Shown here one piece after another: positions 7,600-14,936 of a stretch of 64,000 nucleotides of DNA (the first letter of the stretch is position 1; each line of letters opens with the position of its first letter). A model generated the notes under the pieces. That model ran no database searches, had not been told where the DNA came from, and saw nothing but the letters and a program-made list of their open reading frames with translations. Both the position numbers and the translations under genes were made by a program. This DNA comes from Desulfoferula mesophila. GTDB lineage: Bacteria > Desulfobacterota > Desulfarculia > Desulfarculales > Desulfarculaceae. The DNA is taken from contig NZ_AP028679.1 of the NCBI RefSeq assembly GCF_037076455.1, forward strand, positions 4,355,501 to 4,419,500, in the 5' to 3' direction.

Positions 7600-8912
7600 T
7601 CTTCCTGGGCCTGGACGGAGTGGGTCTGGACCTGGCCGCCTCCCTGGCGGGGCGCGGGATCATGCCCCACCTGGGTCGGCTGTTGGAGCGGGCGGGGGCC
7701 TGGGCCACGGCCAGCCCCCTGCCCGAGGTCTCGCCGGTGTGCTGGACCAGCCTGTTCAGCGGCCAGGGGCCGGGCGGCCACGGCATCTACGGCTTCGCCG
7801 CGCCGGTGAAGGGCTCCTACCGCATCACCCCCTGCGATTCCACCATGGTGCGCGCCCCGCGCCTCTGGGAGCTGGCCGACCGCGCCGGACTCACCTCGGT
7901 GGTCCTCAACGTACCCCTAACCTACCCCGCCGCGCCGCTCCGGGGCTCCATGGTCAGCGGCTTCGTCACTTTGGACCTGGCCCGGGGGGTGCACCCGCCC
8001 TCCCTGCTGCCCCGCCTGATGGCCATGGGCTACCGCCCCGAGGCCGAGTTGGACACCGGACGCCACGACCCGGCGGCCCTGCTGGCCGACGTGTCCCGGG
8101 CCCTGGCGGTGCGCCTGGAGCTGTTCGAGCAGACCTGGGACGACCCCTGGGATTTGTGGGTGGGAGTCATCACCGACACCGACCGGGTAAACCACTTCGC
8201 CTGGCCCGCCCTGTGGGAGCCGGAGCACCCCCTGGCTCCCGCCGCCCTGGATATCTACCGCCAGGTGGACACACACATCGGTCGCCTGTGGGCCCGCTTC
8301 GGCCCCCAGGTGGAGGCGGGCGAGATCGGCCTGATGCTGGCGGCGGACCACTCCTTCGGCCCCATCGTCAGCGAGGTGTATTTGAACCAATGGCTCATGG
8401 CCGAGGGCTATTTGGTGATCGAGGGCAGCCCGCCCCACGAGCGCATCCTGCCCGCCACCAGGGCCCTGGCCCTGGACCCGGGGCGCATCTATCTGCATTG
8501 GGCGGGGCGCTTCCCGGACGGCAGCCTCACCCCCGGCCCGGAGGCCCAGCGCCTGCTGGGGGAGATCGCGGGCAAGCTCAAGGCCCTGCGCTTCACCCGC
8601 CTGACCCAGGGGCCGGGCGGCCCCAGGCTGGAGAGCCAGGCCCCGGTGGCCCGGGTGCATTTGGGCCAGGAGCTGTACCACGGCCCCCAGGCGGCCCACG
8701 CCCCGGACCTGGTGGCCGAGCCCGCGCCGGGCTACAGCCTCAGGGGCGGCCTGGACCGGGCCGGGGTATTCGGCCTGAGCCACCTCACGGGCACCCACCG
8801 CCCCCAGGGCGGGTTGGCCCTGATGCTGCCCGAGCCGGAGGACAAGCCAACCGAACTAACCGGGCTGTGCGGGCTGATGGCCGCCGCCCTGGGCCTCGCC
8901 GCCGGAGACTGA
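7581..8912 (+). CDS. Alkaline phosphatase superfamily phosphodiesterase
   Basis: A 443-residue metal-dependent phosphoesterase of the type I phosphodiesterase/nucleotide pyrophosphatase group. It shows the first metal Asp in LIFLGLDGVG, the nucleophile region SPVCWTSLFSG, then DTDRVNH and ADHSFGP as later metal ligands. The start is taken as TTG 7581, inside the end of deoC; no ATG is near and the frame must begin before FLGLDGVG. There is no signal peptide, so it looks cytoplasmic. The 19-base overlap with deoC suggests co-expression. The substrate is unknown. Confidence 0.8.
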   Translation: MVPGRLIFLGLDGVGLDLAASLAGRGIMPHLGRLLERAGAWATASPLPEVSPVCWTSLFSGQGPGGHGIYGFAAPVKGSYRITPCDSTMVRAPRLWELADRAGLTSVVLNVPLTYPAAPLRGSMVSGFVTLDLARGVHPPSLLPRLMAMGYRPEAELDTGRHDPAALLADVSRALAVRLELFEQTWDDPWDLWVGVITDTDRVNHFAWPALWEPEHPLAPAALDIYRQVDTHIGRLWARFGPQVEAGEIGLMLAADHSFGPIVSEVYLNQWLMAEGYLVIEGSPPHERILPATRALALDPGRIYLHWAGRFPDGSLTPGPEAQRLLGEIAGKLKALRFTRLTQGPGGPRLESQAPVARVHLGQELYHGPQAAHAPDLVAEPAPGYSLRGGLDRAGVFGLSHLTGTHRPQGGLALMLPEPEDKPTELTGLCGLMAAALGLAAGD

Positions 8913-8918
8913 GGCCGG

Positions 8919-8947
8919 TTCCCGCCTGGCCGGGGCCGTGCTACAAT
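8919..8947 (+). promoter_or_regulatory. Putative promoter for the CoA-transferase gene
   Basis: TTCCCG (8919-8924), 17 bases, then TACAAT (8942-8947), 40 bases before the ATG at 8988. The -10 is good and the -35 is weak. Confidence 0.4.
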
Positions 8948-8987
8948 GCCCGCCAAAACCGCGCCCACTCAAGCCCGCGAGGAGCCC

Positions 8988-10289
8988 ATGTACACCGAGG
9001 AATATCGACGCAAGCTGGTCAGCCCCGAGGAGGCCGCCGAAGCGGTGCCCGAGGGCGGCGCCCTGATCCACGGCCTGACCATGGCCGAGCCCCCCGCGCT
9101 CTTGGGCGCCATCGCGGCGCGGGTGGCCGCCGGCGGGCTGAGCGAGCTTACCGTCTATTCCCTGCTGCCCACCAAGACCGCCTGCGAGAGCATCCTGGCC
9201 CCGGAGCTGTGCAACGCGGTGAAGGCCTACACCTGGTTCGTCAGCGCCTGCGACCGTGACCTGGTGGACGAAGGCGTGGAGGATTTCATCCCCTGCCACT
9301 TCCACCAGGTGCCCCGGCTCATCAGCGACGGCCCGCCCCTGGACGTGTGCGTCACCACGGTGTCGGCCATGGACACCCACGGCTTTTTCAGCCTGGGCAC
9401 GGCCAACGACTTCACCTCCACCGCCGCCCGCAAGGCCGGCAAGCTCATCGTGGAGGTGAACCGCAACATGCCCCGGGTCTTCGGCCAGAGCCTGGTGCAC
9501 ATCTCCGAGGTGGCCCTTATCGTGGAAAACCACGTGCCGGTCCGGCCCTTCATGGACGGCCCGGCCCTGCCGGAGGACTGCGTGATCGGCCAAAAGGTGG
9601 CCGAGCTGGTGCCCAACGGGGCCACCCTGCAACTAGGGGTGGGCAGCCTGCCCGGCGCGGTGGCCGACTACCTGATGGACCACAAGGACCTGGGGGTGCA
9701 CACCGAGGTGTTCGGCCCGGCCATGGCCAGGCTGATCCAGAAGGGGGTCATCAACGGGCACCGCAAGAGCCTGCACCCCTATCTGCACGTGTACACCGTG
9801 GCCCAGGGCGACGCCGACATGCTGGCCTTCATGCACAACAACCCCTCCATGGCCTCCTTCCCGGTGTCCTACGTCAACCACCCCCAGGTCATCGCCCAAA
9901 ACCGGCGCATGATCTCCATCAACAGCCTGATCCAGGTGGACCTCACCGGCCAGTGCAACGCCGAGTTTTTGGCCGGGCACCAGATCAGCGGCACCGGCGG
10001 GCAGCTGGACTTCGTGCGCGGGGCCTACGACTCGCCCGGCGGCAAGTCCATCCTGGCCTTCCGCTCCACGGCCCGCGGCGGCAAGATCAGCCGGGTGGTG
10101 CCCCGCCTGGAGCTGGGCGCGGCGGTGACCACCCCGCGCATGGACGCCCACTACCTGGTCACCGAGCACGGGGTGGCCAACCTCAAGGGCATGTCCACCA
10201 AGCAGCGGGCTCAGGCCATCATCGGCCTGGCCCACCCCGACCACCGCGAAGACCTGTCGCGCGAGGCCCGCAAGCTGCACCTGGCCTGA
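8988..10289 (+). CDS. Acetyl-CoA hydrolase/transferase family protein
   Basis: A 433-residue CoA-transferase of the acetyl-CoA hydrolase / 4-hydroxybutyrate CoA-transferase group. The likely catalytic Glu lies in GVHTEVFGPAM. The C-terminal domain shows GTGGQLDFVRGAYDSPGG and YLVTEHGVANLKG, both typical of the family. It would move CoA between short-chain acyl groups in the cytoplasm, useful in fermentation or fatty acid oxidation of an anaerobe. ATG 8988 follows CGAGGAG and is preferred over ATG 8946. Confidence 0.88.
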   Translation: MYTEEYRRKLVSPEEAAEAVPEGGALIHGLTMAEPPALLGAIAARVAAGGLSELTVYSLLPTKTACESILAPELCNAVKAYTWFVSACDRDLVDEGVEDFIPCHFHQVPRLISDGPPLDVCVTTVSAMDTHGFFSLGTANDFTSTAARKAGKLIVEVNRNMPRVFGQSLVHISEVALIVENHVPVRPFMDGPALPEDCVIGQKVAELVPNGATLQLGVGSLPGAVADYLMDHKDLGVHTEVFGPAMARLIQKGVINGHRKSLHPYLHVYTVAQGDADMLAFMHNNPSMASFPVSYVNHPQVIAQNRRMISINSLIQVDLTGQCNAEFLAGHQISGTGGQLDFVRGAYDSPGGKSILAFRSTARGGKISRVVPRLELGAAVTTPRMDAHYLVTEHGVANLKGMSTKQRAQAIIGLAHPDHREDLSREARKLHLA

Positions 10290-10397
10290 TCCCCGGCCCG
10301 CCCGGCGGATCGCGATCCTTTCCTTGCTCCGGCCATGGCCGGGCATCTCTTGCCGCGCCCGCTTGACTCTCCCGCCGAATCCCGTTCAGAATATATA

Positions 10398-10425
10398 TTG
10401 ACGATCGCATCGCCTGTATTTAATC
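10398..10425 (+). promoter_or_regulatory. Putative promoter of the selenopeptide locus
   Basis: TTGACG (10398-10403), 16 bases, TTAATC (10420-10425) lies in an A+T-rich patch 60 bases before the first precursor gene. The match is modest. Bases 10290-10397 hold no gene that I can see. Confidence 0.3.
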
Positions 10426-10485
10426 GGCGCGGCCGATAACTAGTTGGCGCGTTTGACCGCCGACCCATATCTCCGGAGGTCGAAG

Positions 10486-10674
10486 GTGGACAAGCAAACC
10501 CTGAAGAAATTCTTGGCCGGGCTGTGCATCGCCGCCCTGGCGGGAGGCGCTGGCCTGGCCGGCTGTTCCAGCTGAAGCGGCAACGGCGGCACCGGTGGTG
10601 CCGACCAAAAGAAGGAACAGCCTCAAGGCGGGGGCGAGGCCCAAAAGGCCCCGGCCAAACCCGCCCAGGACTGA
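10486..10674 (+). CDS. sbtA1: SbtA-type selenocysteine RiPP precursor peptide, copy 1
   Basis: A 62-residue peptide read through one in-frame TGA (10573-10575, residue 30). GGAGG (10474-10478) precedes GTG 10486. The leader begins MDKQTLKKFLAGLCIAAL and ends LAGCSS-Sec-SG, followed by a Gly/Lys/Gln-rich tail to TGA 10672-10674. Evidence for recoding is strong: the frame is open on both sides of the TGA, a SECIS-like hairpin follows at the right distance, a second gene with the same leader has TGA at the same place before SG, and a radical SAM/SPASM maturase lies downstream. This matches predicted 'selenobiotic' (SbtA, thio/seleno-oxazole) precursors. The leader end also looks like a lipobox (LAGC). 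The chemical product is unknown. Confidence 0.88.
10588..10602 (+). promoter_or_regulatory. SECIS-like hairpin for sbtA1
   Basis: Perfect stem GGCACC/GGTGCC with loop GGT starts 12 bases after the TGA; the loop begins 18 bases after it. Bacterial SECIS elements need a short stem with G near the start of the loop at about 16-37 bases from the UGA, which this meets. Confidence 0.7.
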
Positions 10675-10734
10675 GTGAGGCGGCCCCCTCCCAGGACTTG
10701 GGCGGGGGCTGGGCCTGAAGCACGGTTTTAAACG

Positions 10735-10752
10735 CCGCTCCGTTCGGAGCGG
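10735..10752 (+). other. Hairpin between the two precursor genes
   Basis: CCGCTCCG/CGGAGCGG forms an 8-base inverted repeat followed by TTTG, 20 bases before the second precursor start. It has too few T residues for a strong terminator, so it may be an RNA-processing or stability element. A second weaker GC hairpin lies at about 10683-10709. Confidence 0.4.
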
Positions 10753-10775
10753 TTTGAAGCAAAGGGAGGCATGCC

Positions 10776-11060
10776 TTGGACAACCAAAAGCTCAAGAAAA
10801 TCCTGGCCGGGCTGTGCGTTACCGGCCTGGTGGCGGGCACCGGCCTGGTGGCCGGGGCCGCCAGCGGATGAAGCGGCAAGAGCGGCGCCGTGAGCGCCGA
10901 CCAGGCCAAACAGCAGGCGGAGCAAACCGCCGACCAAACCAAGCAACAGGCGGAACAGGCCGCCAAGGACGCGGCCCAGCAGCAGACGGACAAGATGAAG
11001 GGCGACGCGGCCAAGCAGGCCCAGGACCAGATGAAGCAGGCGCCCGGCGGCGCCAAGTAG
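10776..11060 (+). CDS. sbtA2: SbtA-type selenocysteine RiPP precursor peptide, copy 2, long tail
   Basis: A 94-residue peptide with one in-frame TGA (10869-10871, residue 32). GGGAGG (10764-10769) is six bases before TTG 10776; a nearby ATG at 10771 is out of frame. The leader MDNQKLKKILAGLCVTGLVA is clearly homologous to copy 1, and the core reads AASG-Sec-SG. After the core comes a roughly 58-residue charged, Ala/Gln/Lys-rich tail with repeats such as KQQAEQTADQ and KQQAEQAAKD that should form a long helix. The tail is unlike copy 1, so the two peptides may have different fates. Normal translation would stop at TGA after 31 residues. Confidence 0.88.
10883..10899 (+). promoter_or_regulatory. 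SECIS-like hairpin for sbtA2
   Basis: Stem CGGCGC/GCGCCG with a five-base loop CGTGA; the loop starts 17 bases after the TGA and has G as its second base. The sequence differs from the copy 1 hairpin while position and form are kept, which argues for selection. Confidence 0.68.
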
Positions 11061-11077
11061 AACCTTTCCTGCCCCCG

Positions 11078-11117
11078 CGGCGCGCCGGCGGCCCTGGCCA
11101 TCGGCGCGCCGTTTTTT
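11078..11117 (+). terminator. Intrinsic terminator between precursors and maturase
   Basis: CGGCGCGCCG (11078-11087) pairs with CGGCGCGCCG (11102-11111) and is followed by TTTTTT. It would let the precursors be made in excess over the maturase, with sbtM expressed by read-through or from its own promoter. Confidence 0.7.
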
Positions 11118-11125
11118 GAGTTACA

Positions 11126-12577
11126 ATGCCCAGCATGTCACCCAGCGAGCCATACCAAAGCGACCTGGAGCGCCTGCGCCGCGCCCGCGCGCGGGCCGCG
11201 GCGGCCGAGCCGCCCCGGCCCGGCCAGAGCCTCGGCCTGAACCCCACCCTGGTGGTGGAAGAGGTGGCCTGGCGCGGCCTGCCGGAGCGCCTGGCGGCGC
11301 AGGACGCGCCCGAGCCCCAGGCGGCCTCGCAACCGGTCTACGTGGGGGCCTGGCGCGCGCCGGGGGGCGAGGTACGCCTGGCCGAAATGGAACAGCCCCG
11401 GCTGCTGGCCCTCAAGGTGGCGGCCGAGGGCCTGGACCCCTTGGAAACCGCCCGCCAGGCCGGGTCGCCGCCCACGGTGGTGCTGGACGCCCTGGATTTG
11501 GCGGCCAAGGAGGGCCTGCTGCTGCGGCCGCCCTCGCTGCTGGCCCGCGCCGCCCCCCAGGCCGGGCCGGCAGTCTCGGACGAGTTTTTGCGCGCCGACT
11601 GGTTCACCCTGCAATGGCACATCACCCAGGCCTGCGACCTCAACTGCCGCCACTGCTACGACCGCTCGGACCGACCGCCGGTGGACCTGGCCCGGGGCCT
11701 CCAGGTGCTGGACCAGTTGGCCGCCTTTTGCGCCGCGCGGCGGGTGCGGGGCCAGGTGTCGTTCTCCGGGGGCAACCCCCTGCTGCACCCCGACTTTTTG
11801 ACCCTCTATGGGGCGGCGGTGGAGCGCGGCCTGGGGGTGGCCATCCTGGGCAACCCCTGCGGCGAGGCCAAGCTGGCGGAAATCCTGGACATCGCACCGC
11901 CAGCCTTTTACCAGGTGAGCCTTGAGGGCCTGGAGCCGCACAACGACTACATCCGGGGCCGGGGCCACTTCCTGCGCACCAGCGCCTTCCTGGATCTGCT
12001 CAGGGAGGCGGGCGTACGCTCCATGGTCATGCTCACCCTGAGCCGGGACAACCTGGACCAGGTGATTCCCCTGGCCCGCCTGCTTCGGGGCAAGGTGGAC
12101 CAGTTCAACTTCAACCGCCTGGCCCCAGTGGGCTCCGGGGCGGCCCTGGCCATGGCCGACCCGGATGACTTCCGCCGCTTTTTGGCCGACTACGCCGCCG
12201 AGGCGGCCGAGAACCCCGTATTGGGCCTCAAGGACAACCTGCTCAACCTTCATTACGAACAAGAGGGCCTGCCTCTTTTCGGCGGCTGCACCGGCTTCGG
12301 CTGCGGCGCGGCCTTCAACTTCCTGGCCCTGCTGCCCGACGGCCAGGTGCACGCCTGCCGCAAACTGCCCTCCCCGGTGGGCGATCTCTATCAGCAGGGC
12401 CTGGGCGAGATCTACGACGGCGAGGCGGCCCGCCGCTATCGGCGGGCCCCCGAGGCCTGCGCCCCCTGCCGCCTGCGGGCGGTGTGCGGTGGCTGCCTGG
12501 CCGTGGCCCACGGCGCGGGCCGGGACGTTTCTACCCAGCGCGACCCCTTTTGCTGGCTAAGCGGCCCCCTGGCCTGA
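11126..12577 (+). CDS. sbtM: Radical SAM/SPASM maturase of the selenopeptide locus (SbtM-type)
   Basis: A 483-residue enzyme. The radical SAM motif CDLNCRHC (CxxxCxxC) is near residue 171, after an N-terminal region of about 160 residues with a winged-helix-like part that could bind the leader peptide. The C-terminal SPASM-type domain is Cys-rich (GCTGFGCG, ACRKLPSP, CAPCRLRAVCGGC, PFCW) and should hold auxiliary 4Fe-4S clusters. It would modify the Cys/Ser/Sec core of the two upstream precursors. The start may be ATG 11126 or 11135; no good ribosome site is visible, and TACAAT at 11122-11127 could be a -10 box giving a leaderless message from 11135. Family assignment rests on motifs plus context. 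Confidence 0.88.
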   Translation: MPSMSPSEPYQSDLERLRRARARAAAAEPPRPGQSLGLNPTLVVEEVAWRGLPERLAAQDAPEPQAASQPVYVGAWRAPGGEVRLAEMEQPRLLALKVAAEGLDPLETARQAGSPPTVVLDALDLAAKEGLLLRPPSLLARAAPQAGPAVSDEFLRADWFTLQWHITQACDLNCRHCYDRSDRPPVDLARGLQVLDQLAAFCAARRVRGQVSFSGGNPLLHPDFLTLYGAAVERGLGVAILGNPCGEAKLAEILDIAPPAFYQVSLEGLEPHNDYIRGRGHFLRTSAFLDLLREAGVRSMVMLTLSRDNLDQVIPLARLLRGKVDQFNFNRLAPVGSGAALAMADPDDFRRFLADYAAEAAENPVLGLKDNLLNLHYEQEGLPLFGGCTGFGCGAAFNFLALLPDGQVHACRKLPSPVGDLYQQGLGEIYDGEAARRYRRAPEACAPCRLRAVCGGCLAVAHGAGRDVSTQRDPFCWLSGPLA

Positions 12578-12671
12578 GCCGCCTATTTATTTTCTACCCC
12601 TTGTAAGGAATTGTTATCATTAGCCTCTAATTCGGACGGCCCTTTGGGGACAGAAAAAAGCGCCTAACTCG

Positions 12672-12701
12672 TTGGCATAACGCAACTTTCATAACTATAC
12701 T
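12672..12701 (+). promoter_or_regulatory. Promoter of cooS
   Basis: TTGGCA (12672-12677), 18 bases, TATACT (12696-12701), 82 bases before the start codon. The surrounding stretch 12578-12783 is A+T-rich and has no gene. Confidence 0.55.
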
Positions 12702-12783
12702 TTTAAAGTAGGATAATACCGGTATGAAACCGGCTGTGGAGGCCTTCGAGCTTCCGCCCCACCTCCTAGAAAAAGGACGTGTT

Positions 12784-14754
12784 ATGAGCAAAAGCGACAA
12801 GCTGCAAGACCTGAACAGCCTGAACCCGGCCGACGTCACCATCTGTGAAACCACCCAAAAGATGTTGGCCAAGGCTCATCGCGACGGCGTGGAAACCGCC
12901 TTTGACCGGGCGGCCAACATGAAGGCCTGCCCCATCGGGGAAAAGAGCGCCTGCTGTAAGCACTGCGCCATGGGCCCCTGCCGTCTCAACGCCAAGGACC
13001 CCTACTCCAAGGTCGGGGTATGCGGAGCCACCATCGACACCATCCAGTCGCGCAACTTTGCCCGCATGGTGGCCTCGGGCACCGCCTCCCACACCGACCA
13101 TGGCATGGAGATGCTCAACCTGTTCAAGGGCGTGGTGAGCGGACACATCAAGGACTACGAGATCAGCGACACCGAGAAGCTCATCCAGGTGGCCGGCGAG
13201 TTGGGCATCGCCACCGAGGATCGCGAGGTGTTGGACATCGCCCGCGACCTGTGCGCCGAGATGGAAAAGACCTACACCCAGATCGAGGGCGAGCTGCCCT
13301 TCATCAAGCGCGCCCCCAAGAAGACCCAGGAGATGTGGCGCGAAGCCGGGGTGGTGCCCCGGGGCGCCATGCGCGAGATCATGGAGATCACCACCCGCAC
13401 CCACATGGGCATGGACCAGGACCACACCAACCTCATCAAGCAGATCAACCGCACCGCCTTGGCCGACGGCTGGGGCGGCTCCATGGTGGCCACCGAAATC
13501 GGCGACATGCTCTTCGGCACCCCCTACCCCGTGGTGGGCGAGGTGAACATGGGCGTGCTCAAGGAGGACGAGGTCAACATCATCATCCACGGCCACGAGC
13601 CCAACCTGTTCGACTCCATGCTGGCCTCGGTGAACGACCCCGAGCTGATCGCCAAGGCCCAGGCCTCGGGGGCCAAGGGCATCAACCTGGTGGGCATGTG
13701 CTGCTCCGGCTTGGAGATGCTCTCGCGCCGGGGCGTGCCCCACGCGGGCAACTTCATGAGCACCGAGGCCATCCTGGTAACCGGCGCGGTGGACGCCATG
13801 GCCGTGGACGTGCAGTGCATCAAGCAGGGCCTGGCCAAGGTGGCCGACTGCTACGGCACCAAGCTGTTCACCACCAACCCCAGGGCCCACATCGAGGGCG
13901 TGCCCCACATCGAGTTCGAGGAGGACTACCCCCGCGAGTGCACCGACACGGTGGTGGAGATGGCCATCAAGCGCTATGCGGGCCGCACCGCCCCCATCGA
14001 CATCCCCAAGCGCAAGGACAAGGGCGTCTTCGGCTTCAGCCATGAGTACATCAACTACATGCTGGGCGGCACCTTCCGGGGCAGCTACACCCCGCTCAAC
14101 GACAACATCATCAACGGGCGCATCCGCGGCGTGGCCGGGGTGGTGGGCTGCACCAACCCCAGGGTCAAGCAGGACTACGTGCACGTGGAGCTGGTCAAGG
14201 AGCTGATCAAGAACGACATCCTGGTGGTGCAGACCGGCTGCTCCCAGATATCGCTGGCCAAGGCGGGGCTCTTGACCCCCGAGGCGGCCCACCTGGCCGG
14301 GCCGGGCCTGGCCGAGGTCTGCGAGACCGTGGGCATGCCCCCGGTGCTGGGCCTGGGCGCCTGCGTGGACAACAGCCGCATCCTCACCGCGGTGTGCAAC
14401 ATGGTGGCCGCCGGCGGCCTGGGCGATTCCATCGCCGACCTGCCCGTGGCCGGCGCCGCGCCGGAGTGGATGAGCGAGAAGGCCATCGCCATCGGCCAGT
14501 ACTTCGTGGCCTCAGGCGTGTACACCATCTTCGGAGTCACCTTCCCCATCGTGGAGCAGACCAAGTTCTACAAGCTGATGTTCGAGGACCTGGAGAAGCA
14601 GGGCATGGGCAAGTGGGACTTCGCGGTGGACCCCCACGACATGGCCGCCAAGATGATCGCCCACATCGAGAAGAAGCGCGCCGCCCTGGGCCTGGACAAG
14701 GACAAGGAGCGGGTGCTGGTGGGCATGGACGACCGCCGGGCCATCGAGGCCTAA
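12784..14754 (+). CDS. cooS: Anaerobic carbon monoxide dehydrogenase, catalytic subunit
   Basis: A 656-residue monofunctional Ni-Fe CO dehydrogenase that interconverts CO and CO2. The B- and D-cluster cysteines lie in ACPIGEKSACCKHCAMGPCR and VGVCGATID. C-cluster ligands are visible in IIIHGHEP (His), GMCCSGLEM, VVGCTNPRVK, VQTGCSQISLA and GLGACVDNSR. ATG 12784 is chosen over 12724 because AAAGGA lies six bases before it. Neither cooF nor the nickel-insertion ATPase cooC is adjacent, so the electron partner must be elsewhere; ferredoxins at 18.5 and 19.5 kb are candidates. A strong terminator follows. Confidence 0.96.
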   Translation: MSKSDKLQDLNSLNPADVTICETTQKMLAKAHRDGVETAFDRAANMKACPIGEKSACCKHCAMGPCRLNAKDPYSKVGVCGATIDTIQSRNFARMVASGTASHTDHGMEMLNLFKGVVSGHIKDYEISDTEKLIQVAGELGIATEDREVLDIARDLCAEMEKTYTQIEGELPFIKRAPKKTQEMWREAGVVPRGAMREIMEITTRTHMGMDQDHTNLIKQINRTALADGWGGSMVATEIGDMLFGTPYPVVGEVNMGVLKEDEVNIIIHGHEPNLFDSMLASVNDPELIAKAQASGAKGINLVGMCCSGLEMLSRRGVPHAGNFMSTEAILVTGAVDAMAVDVQCIKQGLAKVADCYGTKLFTTNPRAHIEGVPHIEFEEDYPRECTDTVVEMAIKRYAGRTAPIDIPKRKDKGVFGFSHEYINYMLGGTFRGSYTPLNDNIINGRIRGVAGVVGCTNPRVKQDYVHVELVKELIKNDILVVQTGCSQISLAKAGLLTPEAAHLAGPGLAEVCETVGMPPVLGLGACVDNSRILTAVCNMVAAGGLGDSIADLPVAGAAPEWMSEKAIAIGQYFVASGVYTIFGVTFPIVEQTKFYKLMFEDLEKQGMGKWDFAVDPHDMAAKMIAHIEKKRAALGLDKDKERVLVGMDDRRAIEA

Positions 14755-14777
14755 CCCTCCCTCAGAACCAACCCCAG

Positions 14778-14807
14778 GCGGGGCCCCACCGGGCCCCGCT
14801 TTTTTTG
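14778..14807 (+). terminator. Intrinsic terminator of cooS
   Basis: GCGGGGCCC (14778-14786) and GGGCCCCGC (14791-14799) form a nine-base perfect stem with a four-base loop, followed by eight T residues. Confidence 0.9.
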
Positions 14808-14936
14808 GCTCCCAGCCCCCCGCGACCGGGCGGCCGGAGCGGGGCTTGGGGGAGGGGCCGGGCATGTGCTATATATGGTCTAGGCCCGCCGGGGGATCGC
14901 CCGCGGCGGCCCCAGACCCCTAACCCCAAGCCAAAT

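Noticed and set aside
10776..10871. sbtA genes as ordinary 30-31 residue peptides ending at TGA
   Set aside because: Both frames stay open past the TGA with conserved SG, protein-like tails and SECIS-like hairpins, so recoding is the better reading.
12672..12701. Possible sigma-54 (-24/-12) promoter before cooS
   Set aside because: TTGGCA is present but the GG-N10-GC spacing is not met; the sigma-70 reading with TATACT fits better.
12766..14292. 508-codon minus-strand frame opposite cooS
   Set aside because: Shadow of cooS: extreme His/Val/Gly content, no motif, no ribosome site.
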